A DNA stretch of 56,459 nt from Brevibacillus sp. SYP-B805 (GCF_011059135.1 NZ_JAALGD010000021.1:1-56459); one strand, 5' to 3'; positions 36,189 through 45,299 are shown, counted from the stretch's first letter. The notes: generated from the sequence alone by a model not told the origin. Numbers and translations: made by a program.

Positions 36189-37703
36189 ATGTTTTTCGCC
36201 AAGTTACGGAACATGTTGAAACGCGGTATGTTCAAGCCTGAATACGTGCCGACCGCATCTCTTCAGGCTCCGTTAAGCCAGGACGACCTCTATCGGTTAA
36301 TTGCGGACAATACGAATGAAATCGTCCGGTTCGTGGACCAAAGCGGCATCATGCTGTATGTATCCCCTTCCCACGAGAGAATCCTGGGCCATCCTCCCGA
36401 ATCCCTGGTCGGCCTTCCTTGTACAGAAAACCTGCATAAGGACGACTGGTCCAAAATCAGGAACTATCTGGCCTTGGCGAAATATAATCCGGAGCTTCCG
36501 CCGATTGAGTGCCGGCTGCAGCATCGCGACGGTTCCTGGGTGCTGTTTGAAGGCAGGGTGGTGTCGTTCTTCAACAACCGCATGCAGGAGGATAATTTCC
36601 TGTTCATCGCCCGGGAGATTACGGACCGCAAGCGGGCGGAGGAAGCGATGGCGGAAAGCGAGGCCAAATACCGGCTGATCGCGGAAAATTCATTGGATCT
36701 GATCCGCATCGTGGATCAGCATGATACGATCCTGTATGCATCCCCTTCCCATGAGACCGTGTTGGGGTATACGCCTGAGAGCCTGATCGGGACCAGGGGA
36801 GGGGCCAATCTGCACCCGGACGATTACGCGGCGGCCGAGCAGAATTTCATCAAGCTGCTGGAGACCAAGACACCCACGATCGACGAGCATCGGTACCGGC
36901 ACAAAGACGGGCATTACGTTGATCTGGAAGTGCAGTGCATCCCGCTTCTCAGCGACTCCGGGGAGATCGACCGCGTCATTCTGGTGGGGCGCGACATCTC
37001 GGAAAGAAAGCGGACGGAAGAACTGCTCCGGGAAGCGGAAAAGCTGTCCGTGATCGGAGAGCTTGCTGCCGGCATCGCGCACGAAATCCGCAATCCGCTC
37101 ACCTCCATCAAAGGCTTCATCCAGCTGTTGCGCGAGCAGTCGAGCGGCAACCAGCTGTACTACAGCATCACGCTGGATGAGCTGGAGCGGATCAATTTTA
37201 TCGTCAGCGAACTGCTGATGCTGGCAAAGCCGCAGGTGAAAAATTACAAGCCCAAAAATGTATGTGAGATCATCGACAACGTGATCACGCTGCTCGATTC
37301 CCAGGCCATCATGAACAATGTCCAAATCACCACGCACTTTGAACCTGACCTTCCGCTGATCGTCTGCGAAGAAAACCATCTCAAGCAGGTGTTTATCAAT
37401 GTGCTGAAAAACGGGATCGAGGCCATTCACCATGGCGGGCAGATTACCATTTCGGTCGTGAAGACAGACGGGGAAGAGTTGCTGATCACGTTTGTCGACA
37501 GCGGCTGCGGCATCCCGGAAGAGCTGGCGTGCAAACTGGGGGATCCCTTCTACACCACCAAGGACAAAGGCACCGGCCTAGGCCTGATGGTAAGCAAGAA
37601 AATCATTCAGGACCATAAGGGAAGGCTGGAGATCACCAGCAAGCTTCATGTAGGTACAACCGTGAAGATTTATCTGCCGATCGAACATCATCCGGAGTCG
37701 TAA
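36189..37703 (+). CDS. Soluble PAS-PAS histidine kinase, sporulation-kinase-like
   Basis: 504 residues with no membrane segment. Two PAS domains (about 33-150 and 158-275) precede a HisKA domain with GIAHEIRNPLTSIKG (His near 304) and a HATPase_c domain with NVLKNGIEAIHHGG, DSGCGIPEE and GTGLGLMVSKKI. It is an orphan kinase with no response regulator beside it, and the phosphorylation site resembles KinA/KinE-type sporulation kinases that feed Spo0F. Start ATG 36189 follows AAGGAGGG. The ligand sensed by the PAS domains is unknown. Confidence 0.85.
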   Translation: MFFAKLRNMLKRGMFKPEYVPTASLQAPLSQDDLYRLIADNTNEIVRFVDQSGIMLYVSPSHERILGHPPESLVGLPCTENLHKDDWSKIRNYLALAKYNPELPPIECRLQHRDGSWVLFEGRVVSFFNNRMQEDNFLFIAREITDRKRAEEAMAESEAKYRLIAENSLDLIRIVDQHDTILYASPSHETVLGYTPESLIGTRGGANLHPDDYAAAEQNFIKLLETKTPTIDEHRYRHKDGHYVDLEVQCIPLLSDSGEIDRVILVGRDISERKRTEELLREAEKLSVIGELAAGIAHEIRNPLTSIKGFIQLLREQSSGNQLYYSITLDELERINFIVSELLMLAKPQVKNYKPKNVCEIIDNVITLLDSQAIMNNVQITTHFEPDLPLIVCEENHLKQVFINVLKNGIEAIHHGGQITISVVKTDGEELLITFVDSGCGIPEELACKLGDPFYTTKDKGTGLGLMVSKKIIQDHKGRLEITSKLHVGTTVKIYLPIEHHPES

Positions 37704-37802
37704 GGGAGCATTCATCCAACAGGAGAACGGATTTCTCCTATCACCAATTTATGGTATAGTGAAAGATAATACATAAAAAATATTTTTAATGGAGGTTGGG
37801 CC

Positions 37803-39572
37803 ATGGAGATGCGTTGGAGCCTTGACAAGCTATACACGTCGTTTGATTCGCCTGAATTCAAACGGGACTGGCAAAGGAACGAAGAGGAAACGGGAAGTCT
37901 CAAAGCCTGGGCCGCTTCCACGCTGAAGGATCACGGCGATGCGGTGTCCAAAATGGAAACGTATGTGACGAAGCTAACGGCATGCCTGCAGCTTCAGTAC
38001 CGGATGATGAGCTACGCCCAATTGATCGTGAGCGTGGATGCCAAAAATCAACAGGCCTTGCAAATCATTGAACAGCTGGAGGAAAAAAGCGTCGAACTGG
38101 TGGAACCTTCCGTCCAGTTCCAGAAATGGATCGGGTCGCTCCCGGATCTGGATGCGGCCATCTCTTCCTCCGCGCTGCTGGAGGAGCATCGTTTCTTTCT
38201 CAAGGAGAATGCGGAAAAAAGCAAGCACCTGTTAAGCGACAAGGAAGAGGTGCTGCTGGCCAAAATGAAAAATACCGGCTCCAATGCATGGGCCAAACTG
38301 CAGGAACTGCTGACGTCCACGCTGCTGGTGGACATCACCCTGGACGGGGAAGAGAAGCAGCTGCCGCTGCCGGTGGTGCGCAATCTGGCATATGAAAAGG
38401 ATCCGGTTGTCCGGAAGACCGCTTATGAAGCCGAGCTGCGCGCGTACAAGAAAATCGAGGAATCCTCCGCCGCCGCGCTCAATGGCATCAAGGGTGAGGT
38501 GATTACCGTCTCCAAATTGCGCGGGTACGAGTGGCCGCTGGATAAAACGCTGCAGGATTCCCGGATGGACAGGGAGAGCCTGGAGGCGATGCTTGCCGCC
38601 ATGCGTGAAAGCCTGCCCGCCTTCCGCAAATACTACCGGAAAAAAGCCGAGCTGCTCGGCCACCAGAACGGACTGCCGTTCTACGATCTGTTCGCCCCGA
38701 TGGGGGAAGTGAACATGCGCTTCACCTATCAAGAGGCCCGCGATTTTATCGTCAAGCATTTCGGCAGCTTCAGCGACAGGCTGGCCCGGTATGCGGCCAA
38801 AGCGTTTGACGAACGCTGGATTGACGCCGAGCCGCGCGAAGGCAAGCGGGGCGGGGCATTCTGCTACAACCTCCATCCCATCAAGGAAAGCCGGATTCTT
38901 GCCAATTTTACGGGCAGCTACAACGATGTGAGCACCTTGGCGCATGAACTGGGCCACGGGTATCACGGGGAATGTTTGAAGGATGAAGCATTCCTCAACA
39001 GCGATTACCCGATGCCCATCGCCGAGACCGCTTCCATTTTCTGCGAGACGATCATTGCCAAAGCGGCCATGAAAGATGCGTCGGACGAAGAAGTGTTCGC
39101 CATTTTGGAGAATGATATCTCCGGTTCCGGCCAGGTGATCGTCGATATTTACAGCCGGTATCTGTTTGAGACCGAGCTGTTCAAACGGCGTGAGAACGGT
39201 TCGGTTCCGGTCGAGGAACTGAAGGAGATCATGCTCTGGGCCCAGAAGGAAGCATACGGGGACGGGCTGGATCCCGACTACCTGCATCCCAACATGTGGA
39301 CCTGCAAGCCGCACTATTATTACGCCGATTCCAACTTCTACAATTTCCCGTACGCTTTCGGTCTCCTGTTCGCCAAAGGCTTGTATGCCGTCTATCTGGA
39401 GCGCGGCGCCGCGTTCGTAGACCAATACGATCAGCTGCTGTCGGTTACCGGCAAGATGAACATCGCCGATGTAGCCAAAATCATGAATGTGGACGTTCAT
39501 TCCATCGACTTCTGGAGAGGTTCGCTGCGCCTGATCGAAGAAGAGATCGAGACGTGGATTTCGCTGAAATAA
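37803..39572 (+). CDS. M3-family oligoendopeptidase
   Basis: Zinc peptidase of 589 residues, second M3 member in the window and clearly different from the first. The zinc motif HELGH is near residue 381 and the third ligand is in IAETASIFCETI. It belongs to the PepF/YjbG-like branch (M3B). ATG 37803 follows GGAGG; a TATAGT -10 lies at 37755-37760 with a poor -35. A strong terminator follows. Confidence 0.88.
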   Translation: MEMRWSLDKLYTSFDSPEFKRDWQRNEEETGSLKAWAASTLKDHGDAVSKMETYVTKLTACLQLQYRMMSYAQLIVSVDAKNQQALQIIEQLEEKSVELVEPSVQFQKWIGSLPDLDAAISSSALLEEHRFFLKENAEKSKHLLSDKEEVLLAKMKNTGSNAWAKLQELLTSTLLVDITLDGEEKQLPLPVVRNLAYEKDPVVRKTAYEAELRAYKKIEESSAAALNGIKGEVITVSKLRGYEWPLDKTLQDSRMDRESLEAMLAAMRESLPAFRKYYRKKAELLGHQNGLPFYDLFAPMGEVNMRFTYQEARDFIVKHFGSFSDRLARYAAKAFDERWIDAEPREGKRGGAFCYNLHPIKESRILANFTGSYNDVSTLAHELGHGYHGECLKDEAFLNSDYPMPIAETASIFCETIIAKAAMKDASDEEVFAILENDISGSGQVIVDIYSRYLFETELFKRRENGSVPVEELKEIMLWAQKEAYGDGLDPDYLHPNMWTCKPHYYYADSNFYNFPYAFGLLFAKGLYAVYLERGAAFVDQYDQLLSVTGKMNIADVAKIMNVDVHSIDFWRGSLRLIEEEIETWISLK

Positions 39573-39585
39573 CCAGCCGATGGGA

Positions 39586-39625
39586 AACGCCCCGACGCGT
39601 CCGTTCGCGTGGGGCGTTCCTTTTT
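39586..39625 (+). terminator. Intrinsic terminator of M3 peptidase gene
   Basis: AACGCCCC(GACGCG)/(CGCGT)GGGGCGTT stem and CCTTTTT. It ends at the stop codon region of the convergent gene. Confidence 0.75.
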
Positions 39626-40274
39626 ACCACAATTGATTCACCAATCGCTGATCAAACAGGTTCGTATCGATCGGACATGTTCGGGAATCCCGGCCGTACT
39701 GCCATCCGTAAACATTGCTGCTGCAGGGCGGTTTTGCGGGGCGGTAGGGTGGCGCGTTTTCCTCCCGGGATACGCCGGGTTCCGGCTTTGCGCTCCACAG
39801 GACGGTTTGGGATGCGACCCGGTTTTCCCGATTGACAGCGAGGCAGTAGGCCGCACTGAAGCCGCCTTCCACCGGATCACAGTATATCCCCGGCTTGTAG
39901 CCGCTTGGATAAAAGGTATCCACCCATCCGCGTATCCACGCCTCATCCACCGCAAAAAAGCGCTCCACATTGGCAAACAGGTAAACGCCTTTGGGAATGC
40001 GCAGGCGCAGCGCATGATAAATCGTGTTGCGGGCGGTCACTTGTCCGCGCGCATAACCTGTTGCATCGCGAAAGTTGCTGTAGATCGGCAGGATTTTGAC
40101 GCCCTGCCGATGGAGAAGCCGGATTTCATCGCCGGTTATCCCTTCCGCCGCGTTCGGCACGGTGGTCAGATAGCGCCCCCAGACTTTCGGTTTGCCGTAC
40201 TGCCGCAGCACGCAATCGTACAGCTCGCCGGTCACAGGGGCCGCAGAGTCCACACCCCACACATAAGCTGCCAT
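39624..40274 (-). CDS. DUF1906 / glycoside-hydrolase-like domain protein
   Basis: 216 residues of the Rv2525c-like DUF1906 family, which adopts a TIM barrel related to GH25 muramidases. Visible are WGVDSAAPV at the start, VWGRYLTT, the acidic strand ends (ILPIYSN) and WQYGRD near the C-terminus. No signal peptide was seen. In spore-formers such proteins are found on the spore or secreted, but no activity is established. Start follows AAGGGGAG. Confidence 0.78.
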   Translation of the reverse strand: MAAYVWGVDSAAPVTGELYDCVLRQYGKPKVWGRYLTTVPNAAEGITGDEIRLLHRQGVKILPIYSNFRDATGYARGQVTARNTIYHALRLRIPKGVYLFANVERFFAVDEAWIRGWVDTFYPSGYKPGIYCDPVEGGFSAAYCLAVNRENRVASQTVLWSAKPEPGVSREENAPPYRPAKPPCSSNVYGWQYGRDSRTCPIDTNLFDQRLVNQLW

Positions 40275-40407
40275 CTTCTTGCTCCCCTTTTGTTGATGGG
40301 CATTCGCCGTTGGTTCACTATATGACCGACGGAAAGGATGCGTTCATGGCGCCGTATACGGGAAAAGCATCGAGGAAATGCTAAACAAAAAACTGAGGTG
40401 AGTGAAG

Positions 40408-40638
40408 GTGAATGGATTGCAGCTGGTCGACTTTCTGAAGGAGACGGAGAACAAAATGCTCCATTTGCATAAGGCGATTGACCGGGTCAGCAACGAGCCG
40501 GATTTCAAGGAATCGGTTTCGGTGCTGACGGAAGTGATCAAGGATTACCAGGGGCAGCTTGACAAGGTGAAGGAAGCGTTGAGCAACGTGAATTTCCAAA
40601 ACAACAGCAGCCAGAATGCTAACCAGAAACAAAGCTAG
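40408..40638 (+). CDS. Small helical protein of unknown function
   Basis: 76 residues, mostly amphipathic helix up to about residue 62, ending in an Asn/Gln/Ser-rich tail (NNSSQNANQKQS). GTG 40408 is preferred because GAGGTGA is 6 bases before it, whereas GTG 40402 directly touches that site. No family recognised. The low-complexity Asn/Gln tail resembles small coat or sporulation proteins, which is only an impression. Confidence 0.55.
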   Translation: MNGLQLVDFLKETENKMLHLHKAIDRVSNEPDFKESVSVLTEVIKDYQGQLDKVKEALSNVNFQNNSSQNANQKQS

Positions 40639-40689
40639 CGCACAGGAGGAACCGTCCTCGCCAAGAGCGATGAAACGGTTCCCGGAGGC

Positions 40690-40726
40690 AAAAAAACAGC
40701 CGCCCTGCGACTTTGCAGGCGGCTGT
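40690..40726 (-). terminator. Intrinsic terminator of NlpC/P60 gene
   Basis: Nine-bp stem ACAGCCGCC/GGCGGCTGT with seven T on the minus strand. Confidence 0.85.
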
Positions 40727-40730
40727 TGCG

Positions 40731-41618
40731 CTACTTGTGCGCCAGGTAGCGTTTCACACCGTAGAACGGATACAGCTTGTTCATGTTTTCCACCTTTTCG
40801 AACCTGACGTTTTCGCCATTCGCATGGACGATCGTCCCGTTTCCGAGGTAGAGCGCCACATGGGTCACTCTTCCCGCTTTCGCGGTGTCATAGAACAGCA
40901 GGTCTCCGGGCAGCGCCTCTTCGTAGGCAACCTCCTGACCGGTGAGGAACTGTTCTTCGGACGTTCGCGGCAGCGTTACACCCAACTGCTGCATCACGTA
41001 GGAGGTAAAACCGCTGCAGTCAAAACCGTCCGGCGTGGTGCCGCCTGTCCGGTACTTCGTGCCGAGCAGGGGTTCGATCAGCTTGAACAGCCCTTCCGTT
41101 TCCGGAGCTGCCTGGGTCAGGGCGAAGCTCTTCGCGGCGGTGTCGGCGGCCGGGGAGACATAGGGGGTTGCCACATAGGCGGACTGGCCGTTTATTTTCA
41201 CAAAAGTCCATTCCGGGCCGCTTTCGATCATTTCCAGCTTCGTGCCGTAGGAGACTTTGGTCAAGATGGGGCTCTCCGTCGAAGGATTCTGCCGCACATT
41301 GAGCAGCGGCACGTTCACCATGGCATACACGGGAGCGGCAGAAACCGTGACCGGCGTCTCCGGGGCATTGGGGATATCCGCAGGAACCGGCTGTGGGGTG
41401 CCGGGGACTTCCAGCGTTTGGCCGATCGCCAGCTTGTCCGACGGCAGCTGGTTCTGCTGCATCAGCGCCTCCGGAGTCGTATGGTACAGTCTGGCGATTC
41501 TGTATAAGGTATCTCCTTGGGCGACCGTATAGGTGTCGGCAAAGGCGCTGGTGGGAACGACAAAAAGAAACGTGAAGGAAAAAAGGAAAAAGGTTGCTTT
41601 TTTCATTACTTTTTTCAT
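40731..41618 (-). CDS. Secreted LysM-SH3-NlpC/P60 cell-wall endopeptidase
   Basis: 295-residue exported hydrolase: signal peptide 1-27 (cut after SAFA), one LysM domain (about 29-72), a Pro-rich linker, an SH3b-like domain (about 98-155) and a C-terminal NlpC/P60 domain. The catalytic Cys is in DGFDCSGF (C201), with His in RVTHVALYLG (H253) and a third polar residue near H265. It cleaves D-Glu to diamino-acid bonds in peptidoglycan stems. Start ATG at 41618 with AGGTGATC upstream; it ends in a strong terminator. Confidence 0.88.
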   Translation of the reverse strand: MKKVMKKATFFLFSFTFLFVVPTSAFADTYTVAQGDTLYRIARLYHTTPEALMQQNQLPSDKLAIGQTLEVPGTPQPVPADIPNAPETPVTVSAAPVYAMVNVPLLNVRQNPSTESPILTKVSYGTKLEMIESGPEWTFVKINGQSAYVATPYVSPAADTAAKSFALTQAAPETEGLFKLIEPLLGTKYRTGGTTPDGFDCSGFTSYVMQQLGVTLPRTSEEQFLTGQEVAYEEALPGDLLFYDTAKAGRVTHVALYLGNGTIVHANGENVRFEKVENMNKLYPFYGVKRYLAHK

Positions 41619-41901
41619 TGCAAGATCACCTGCGATTCTCCTGTTGTCGTGTCAGTTATACAAATTGTACCGGATTTGGACAGCGGAATCTATCAAAATT
41701 TGCTAGGACCGTTGCAGGATTTTTGTCCCCGACGCTTCGGGAAGAATGGAAGAAGCGAAGCGTGTATATCCCAGGCCCGGCTTTCGGGAGCGTTCATAAT
41801 ATGTTCAATCATCCGTCATCGTTCGGTCACAGATGGCCGGCCTCTTTCGATCGACCCGATTGTATAATAGAGAGGAAAATAGTGGGAAGGAAGGATGGCA
41901 G

Positions 41902-42282
41902 ATGATGAAAAAATGGACGTTGCTTGCTGCATCCGCGCTTGCCGCATCGATGCTTTTAGCCGGCTGCTCCGGTGAGACCAAACCGGCCGACACGACGCAG
42001 TCTTCTGCGCCGGCTTCCGGTGAAAATGTCGTGAACGTCGAGGCGTCCAACTGGAAATTTAATCAGGACAGGTATGAAGTAAAGGCGGGACAGCCGGTTA
42101 CCATCAACTTCACTTCCAAAGAAGGGGTGCACGGCCTGGTGGTAGACGGACTGGGGATCGAAATCCAGCAGAAGGGAAGCAAAACATTCACCCCGGATAA
42201 GCCGGGCGAATACAAGATGTACTGCTCCATTCCGTGCGGTCCGGATCACGGCAACATGACCGCCACGCTTGTTGTGAAATAA
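41902..42282 (+). CDS. Lipoprotein with a stand-alone CuA (cytochrome oxidase II-like) domain
   Basis: 126 residues: lipoprotein signal with LLAGC (C22), a Ser/Thr linker and one cupredoxin domain. All CuA ligands are visible: H77 (GVHGLVV) and C108-x3-C112-x3-H116-x2-M119. There are no membrane helices or other oxidase subunits around it, so it is not normal subunit II. It may be an electron shuttle, a copper carrier for oxidase assembly, or a CuA donor to another reductase. Start is one of two adjacent ATGs (41902/41905) after GAAGGAAGGA; a TATAAT lies at 41863-41868. A strong terminator follows. Confidence 0.82.
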   Translation: MMKKWTLLAASALAASMLLAGCSGETKPADTTQSSAPASGENVVNVEASNWKFNQDRYEVKAGQPVTINFTSKEGVHGLVVDGLGIEIQQKGSKTFTPDKPGEYKMYCSIPCGPDHGNMTATLVVK

Positions 42283-42296
42283 GAACCCAAACGCAG

Positions 42297-42337
42297 ATCA
42301 AACGCAGATCCGCTCTGGATTTGCGTTTGATTTTTTT
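42297..42337 (+). terminator. Intrinsic terminator of CuA lipoprotein gene
   Basis: Fifteen-base arms (ATCAAACGCAGATCC with GGATTTGCGTTTGAT, one mismatch) and seven T. Confidence 0.88.
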
Positions 42338-42392
42338 ATAGGCCATCCCGATCACCAGCGGGGCTTTTTGCATGCGCTTGACGCCCATGGCG

Positions 42393-42432
42393 TTGACAAA
42401 CAACAAACAAATACATAATATGTTTGTAAATA
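42393..42432 (+). promoter_or_regulatory. Promoter and palindrome of DUF2087 regulator
   Basis: TTGACA at 42393-42398, 17 bases, TAATAT at 42416-42421. The -10 lies in ACAT-AAT-ATGT within an A/T-rich imperfect palindrome flanked by AAACA and TTTGT, a plausible operator for self-regulation. Confidence 0.6.
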
Positions 42433-42458
42433 AATAAACATTAAAGGTGTGTGTTTGG

Positions 42459-43226
42459 ATGAATGATTTGTCCGACCTGTTCTGGAACGCATCGGTCGAG
42501 GAACTGCAGAAAGGATATGTCTATCAGGAGGAATCCGACCAGTTTGTCTGTCTGGTGTGCGGCAAACATTTCGTCAAAGGGATGATTTACACCGATGAGG
42601 GGCTCCTGTATGAAGCGGAGAAATACGTGACGATCCACATCGGCAAAGAGCATGAGTCCATGTTTGCCTATCTGCTGCAGCTGGACAAGAGGATTACCGG
42701 TCTGACCGATCTGCAGAAGAAGCTGCTATGGTATTTCCATCAGGGATACAGCGACAAAGAGATCGTCAAGGAACTGGAGGGAGGCAGCACCTCAACCATC
42801 CGGCATCACCGGTTCACCCTGCGCGAGAAGGAGAAGCAGGCGAAGGTTTTTCTGGCGATCATGGGCTTGTTGGAGAAACAGCCTGTGCAGGCCCCTGCCT
42901 TCATCTCGATTCCCAAATCGGCGACGGTGCCGGATGAGCGGTTCGCCATCACGGAAGAGGAAAATGCGGAGATTCTGCAGGCCTATTTTCCGGATGGGCC
43001 GGACGGCCGGCTTTCCCACTTTCCCAAAAAGGAGAAGAAAAAAGCCGCGATTCTGCGCCATATCATCAAACGGTTTGAACCGCACCGGAAGTACACGGAA
43101 AAAGAGGTGAACCAGATCCTGAAAGGCGTCCATGAAGAAGAGTATGTCACCATCCGCCGGTACCTGATCGAGTATGGGCTGATGAGCCGATACGACGACT
43201 GCAGCTATTACTGGGTGAACGTGTAA
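42459..43226 (+). CDS. Transcription regulator: zinc-finger-like, LuxR-type HTH, DUF2087
   Basis: 255 residues. The N-terminus has a possible zinc site, C31-x2-C34 with H60 and H65. The middle (about 75-135) looks like a GerE/LuxR helix-turn-helix (GYSDKEIVKELEGGSTSTIRHH). The C-terminus (about 180-255) is DUF2087 with FPKKEKKKAAILRHI and EVNQILK. ATG 42459 follows AAAGGTG. It is followed 18 bases later by a GIY-YIG nuclease gene, an arrangement that suggests a joint function. Target genes are unknown. Confidence 0.78.
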   Translation: MNDLSDLFWNASVEELQKGYVYQEESDQFVCLVCGKHFVKGMIYTDEGLLYEAEKYVTIHIGKEHESMFAYLLQLDKRITGLTDLQKKLLWYFHQGYSDKEIVKELEGGSTSTIRHHRFTLREKEKQAKVFLAIMGLLEKQPVQAPAFISIPKSATVPDERFAITEEENAEILQAYFPDGPDGRLSHFPKKEKKKAAILRHIIKRFEPHRKYTEKEVNQILKGVHEEEYVTIRRYLIEYGLMSRYDDCSYYWVNV

Positions 43227-43244
43227 AAGAAGGAGTGACGGAAA

Positions 43245-43610
43245 ATGGATCGACGTTCCGAAATCAAGAAAATCTACAAGCAAACCCATCAACCGATGGG
43301 GGTCTATCAAATCAAAAACCTGCGCAATGGCAAACGGTTCGTGGGCAGCAGTCCCAATCTTCCCGCCCGGTTCAACAGCATGTTGTTCCAATTGCGTCAC
43401 GGCGTCCATCGCAACCGCTCCTTGCAAGCGGAGTGGAACGAATACGGCGAAGAAGCGTTTGCTTTCGAAATCCTGGAGGAGATCAAGCCCCAGGAAGCCG
43501 TGCCTTATCAGCGCAGCTACGCCGAGGAACTGCAGGAGCTGGAGGAGAAGTGGCTGCGCCAGCTTCAACCCTATGGCGAACATGGGTACAATCGCGTCGT
43601 GATGAAATGA
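43245..43610 (+). CDS. Stand-alone GIY-YIG nuclease-domain protein
   Basis: 121 residues, almost entirely a GIY-YIG domain: GVYQIKN for GIY, RFVGSS for YIG, the conserved Arg in LPARF, a Glu in FEILEE and Asn in GYNRVV. No extra DNA-binding domain, so it may rely on a partner. Start 43245 follows AAGGAG. The neighbouring DUF2087 regulator is co-directional and closely spaced. It is not near an intron or phage genes, which argues against a homing enzyme. Confidence 0.8.
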   Translation: MDRRSEIKKIYKQTHQPMGVYQIKNLRNGKRFVGSSPNLPARFNSMLFQLRHGVHRNRSLQAEWNEYGEEAFAFEILEEIKPQEAVPYQRSYAEELQELEEKWLRQLQPYGEHGYNRVVMK

Positions 43611-43691
43611 ACGAAAAGAAGGAAAAATCCGTATAAAGGGAAAATTGGGTCAAATGGAGAAATAAAATGGGAAATGAAAGGGGGAGTCAGT

Positions 43692-45299
43692 ATGTTTCAA
43701 GCGGATCATCAGTCGATAGGCGCATTCTCGTTAACCATGCCCGAAACGTATAATTTTGGTGCCGAAGTGGACCGGTATGCGCTCTCCCATCCGGAGAAAC
43801 CGGCGCTCCAGGTGATCGGCGAAGACGGCAGTCAGACCACGGTCACCTATGCCGAACTGGTTCAGTACTCCAACCGGATCGCCAATGGATTGCAGTCGCT
43901 TGGCATCGGCCGGGGAGACAAAGTGTTGGTGCTGGTGCCGCGCGGGAAGGCGGCATACGGCATTTATCTGGCCTTGATCAAAATGGGGGCCGTCGTGCTG
44001 CCCTGCTCCGAGATGCTGCGCGGGAAAGATATCGAGTACCGCGCGAATCACAGCGGGGCGAAGGCGGTTATCGGGTTTCCCGGCGTGGTGGGGGAAGTGG
44101 ATGCGATCCGTTCCCTCTGCCCGACACTCGTGCACTTCCTGCTGGCGGGCGGCGAAGCCGAGGGCTGGATTCCGCTTGAACAATTGACGGCATCGGCGAG
44201 CGACGAATTTCAACCGGTGAAAACGCTTTCGGATGAACTCGCCTTTCTTTCCTATACGTCGGGGACAACCGGCGGCCCCAAAGGCGTCATGCATGTCCAC
44301 GGCTGGCCATACGCCCATCTGGCAGTAGCCGCCACCTATTGGCTCGATGTTCGCGAGGAGGATCTGGTCTGGGCAACCGCCGGGCCGGGCTGGGCCAAAT
44401 GGGTGTGGAGCCCGTTCGTCTCCGTGCTGGGCAAAGGGGCAACCGCGTTTGTCTACACCGGCAGATTTTCCCCGGAGACCTATTTGCGGTTACTGGCGTC
44501 GCACCCGATCAGCGTGCTGTGCGCCACGCCAACGGAATACCGTCTCATGGCGAAGGTGTCCGATCTGGAACAGTACCGGATCACGACGCTGCGCTCCGCG
44601 TGTTCGGCGGGCGAACCCCTGAACCGTGAAGTGATCGATACGTTCCGCCGGGTGTTTAACGTGACGGTCCGCGACGGGTACGGTCAGACGGAAAATACAC
44701 TGGTGGTCGGGACGTTTGTCGGGATGGAACCGCGCCCCGGATCGATGGGCCGTCCGTCTCCTGCCGCCCATATCGCGATTGTGGATGAAGATGGACAGGT
44801 TCTGCCGCCCGGTCAAATCGGCGATATTGCGATCGACCGCAGGATGGTGGCCTTGTTCAAAGGGTATTTGAATGATCCCGAGCGAACGGCGCGCGCGTTT
44901 CGCGGGGATTGGTACATTACGGGGGATCAGGGCCGCATGGACGAGGACGGTTACATTTGGTTTGAGGGACGGGCCGACGATATCATTATCTCGGGCGGCT
45001 ATACGATCGGGCCCTTTGAAGTGGAGGATGCGCTGGTGAAGCATCCGGCCGTGGCGGAATGCGCGGCGGTGGCCAGTCCCGATCCGGAGCGCGGACACGT
45101 GGTGAAGGCGTTTGTCGTGTTAAAGAAAGGATACAGCGGCTCCGATGCGCTTGTCCGGGAACTGCAGGATCATGTGAAGAAATGGACGGCGCCTTACAAA
45201 TATCCGCGGAAAATCGAATTTGTCCAGGATTTGCCGAAAACGACGTCGGGCAAGATACGGCGCATCGAACTGCGCCAGCAGGAACAGCAGCGTGCATAA
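43692..45299 (+). CDS. Medium-chain-type acyl-CoA synthetase
   Basis: Adenylate-forming enzyme of 535 residues, MACS/benzoate-CoA-ligase type. The P-loop is SYTSGTTGGPKG (about 187-198), with DGYGQTEN, YITGDQGRMDEDGYIWFEGRADDII and the catalytic Lys in TTSGKIRRIEL. The WVWSP and WAKW segments are typical of the medium-chain branch. ATG 43692 follows GGGGGAG. It shares little with the ligase at 20074. Substrate range is unknown. Confidence 0.85.
   Translation: MFQADHQSIGAFSLTMPETYNFGAEVDRYALSHPEKPALQVIGEDGSQTTVTYAELVQYSNRIANGLQSLGIGRGDKVLVLVPRGKAAYGIYLALIKMGAVVLPCSEMLRGKDIEYRANHSGAKAVIGFPGVVGEVDAIRSLCPTLVHFLLAGGEAEGWIPLEQLTASASDEFQPVKTLSDELAFLSYTSGTTGGPKGVMHVHGWPYAHLAVAATYWLDVREEDLVWATAGPGWAKWVWSPFVSVLGKGATAFVYTGRFSPETYLRLLASHPISVLCATPTEYRLMAKVSDLEQYRITTLRSACSAGEPLNREVIDTFRRVFNVTVRDGYGQTENTLVVGTFVGMEPRPGSMGRPSPAAHIAIVDEDGQVLPPGQIGDIAIDRRMVALFKGYLNDPERTARAFRGDWYITGDQGRMDEDGYIWFEGRADDIIISGGYTIGPFEVEDALVKHPAVAECAAVASPDPERGHVVKAFVVLKKGYSGSDALVRELQDHVKKWTAPYKYPRKIEFVQDLPKTTSGKIRRIELRQQEQQRA

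Noticed and set aside
37721-37739. AGGAGAA/TTCTCCT hairpin after the PAS kinase gene
   Set aside because: The stem is short and is followed by no T run, so a terminator call is not justified.
40690-40726. CRISPR-like or repeat-array signal in GC-rich hairpins
   Set aside because: Single hairpins only; no direct repeats with regular spacers anywhere in the window, and no cas genes.
41732-41763. Perfect 8-bp inverted repeat ACGCTTCG/CGAAGCGT between the NlpC/P60 and CuA genes
   Set aside because: No T run on either strand and no clear link to a promoter; it may be chance or a binding site, but there is nothing to support a call.
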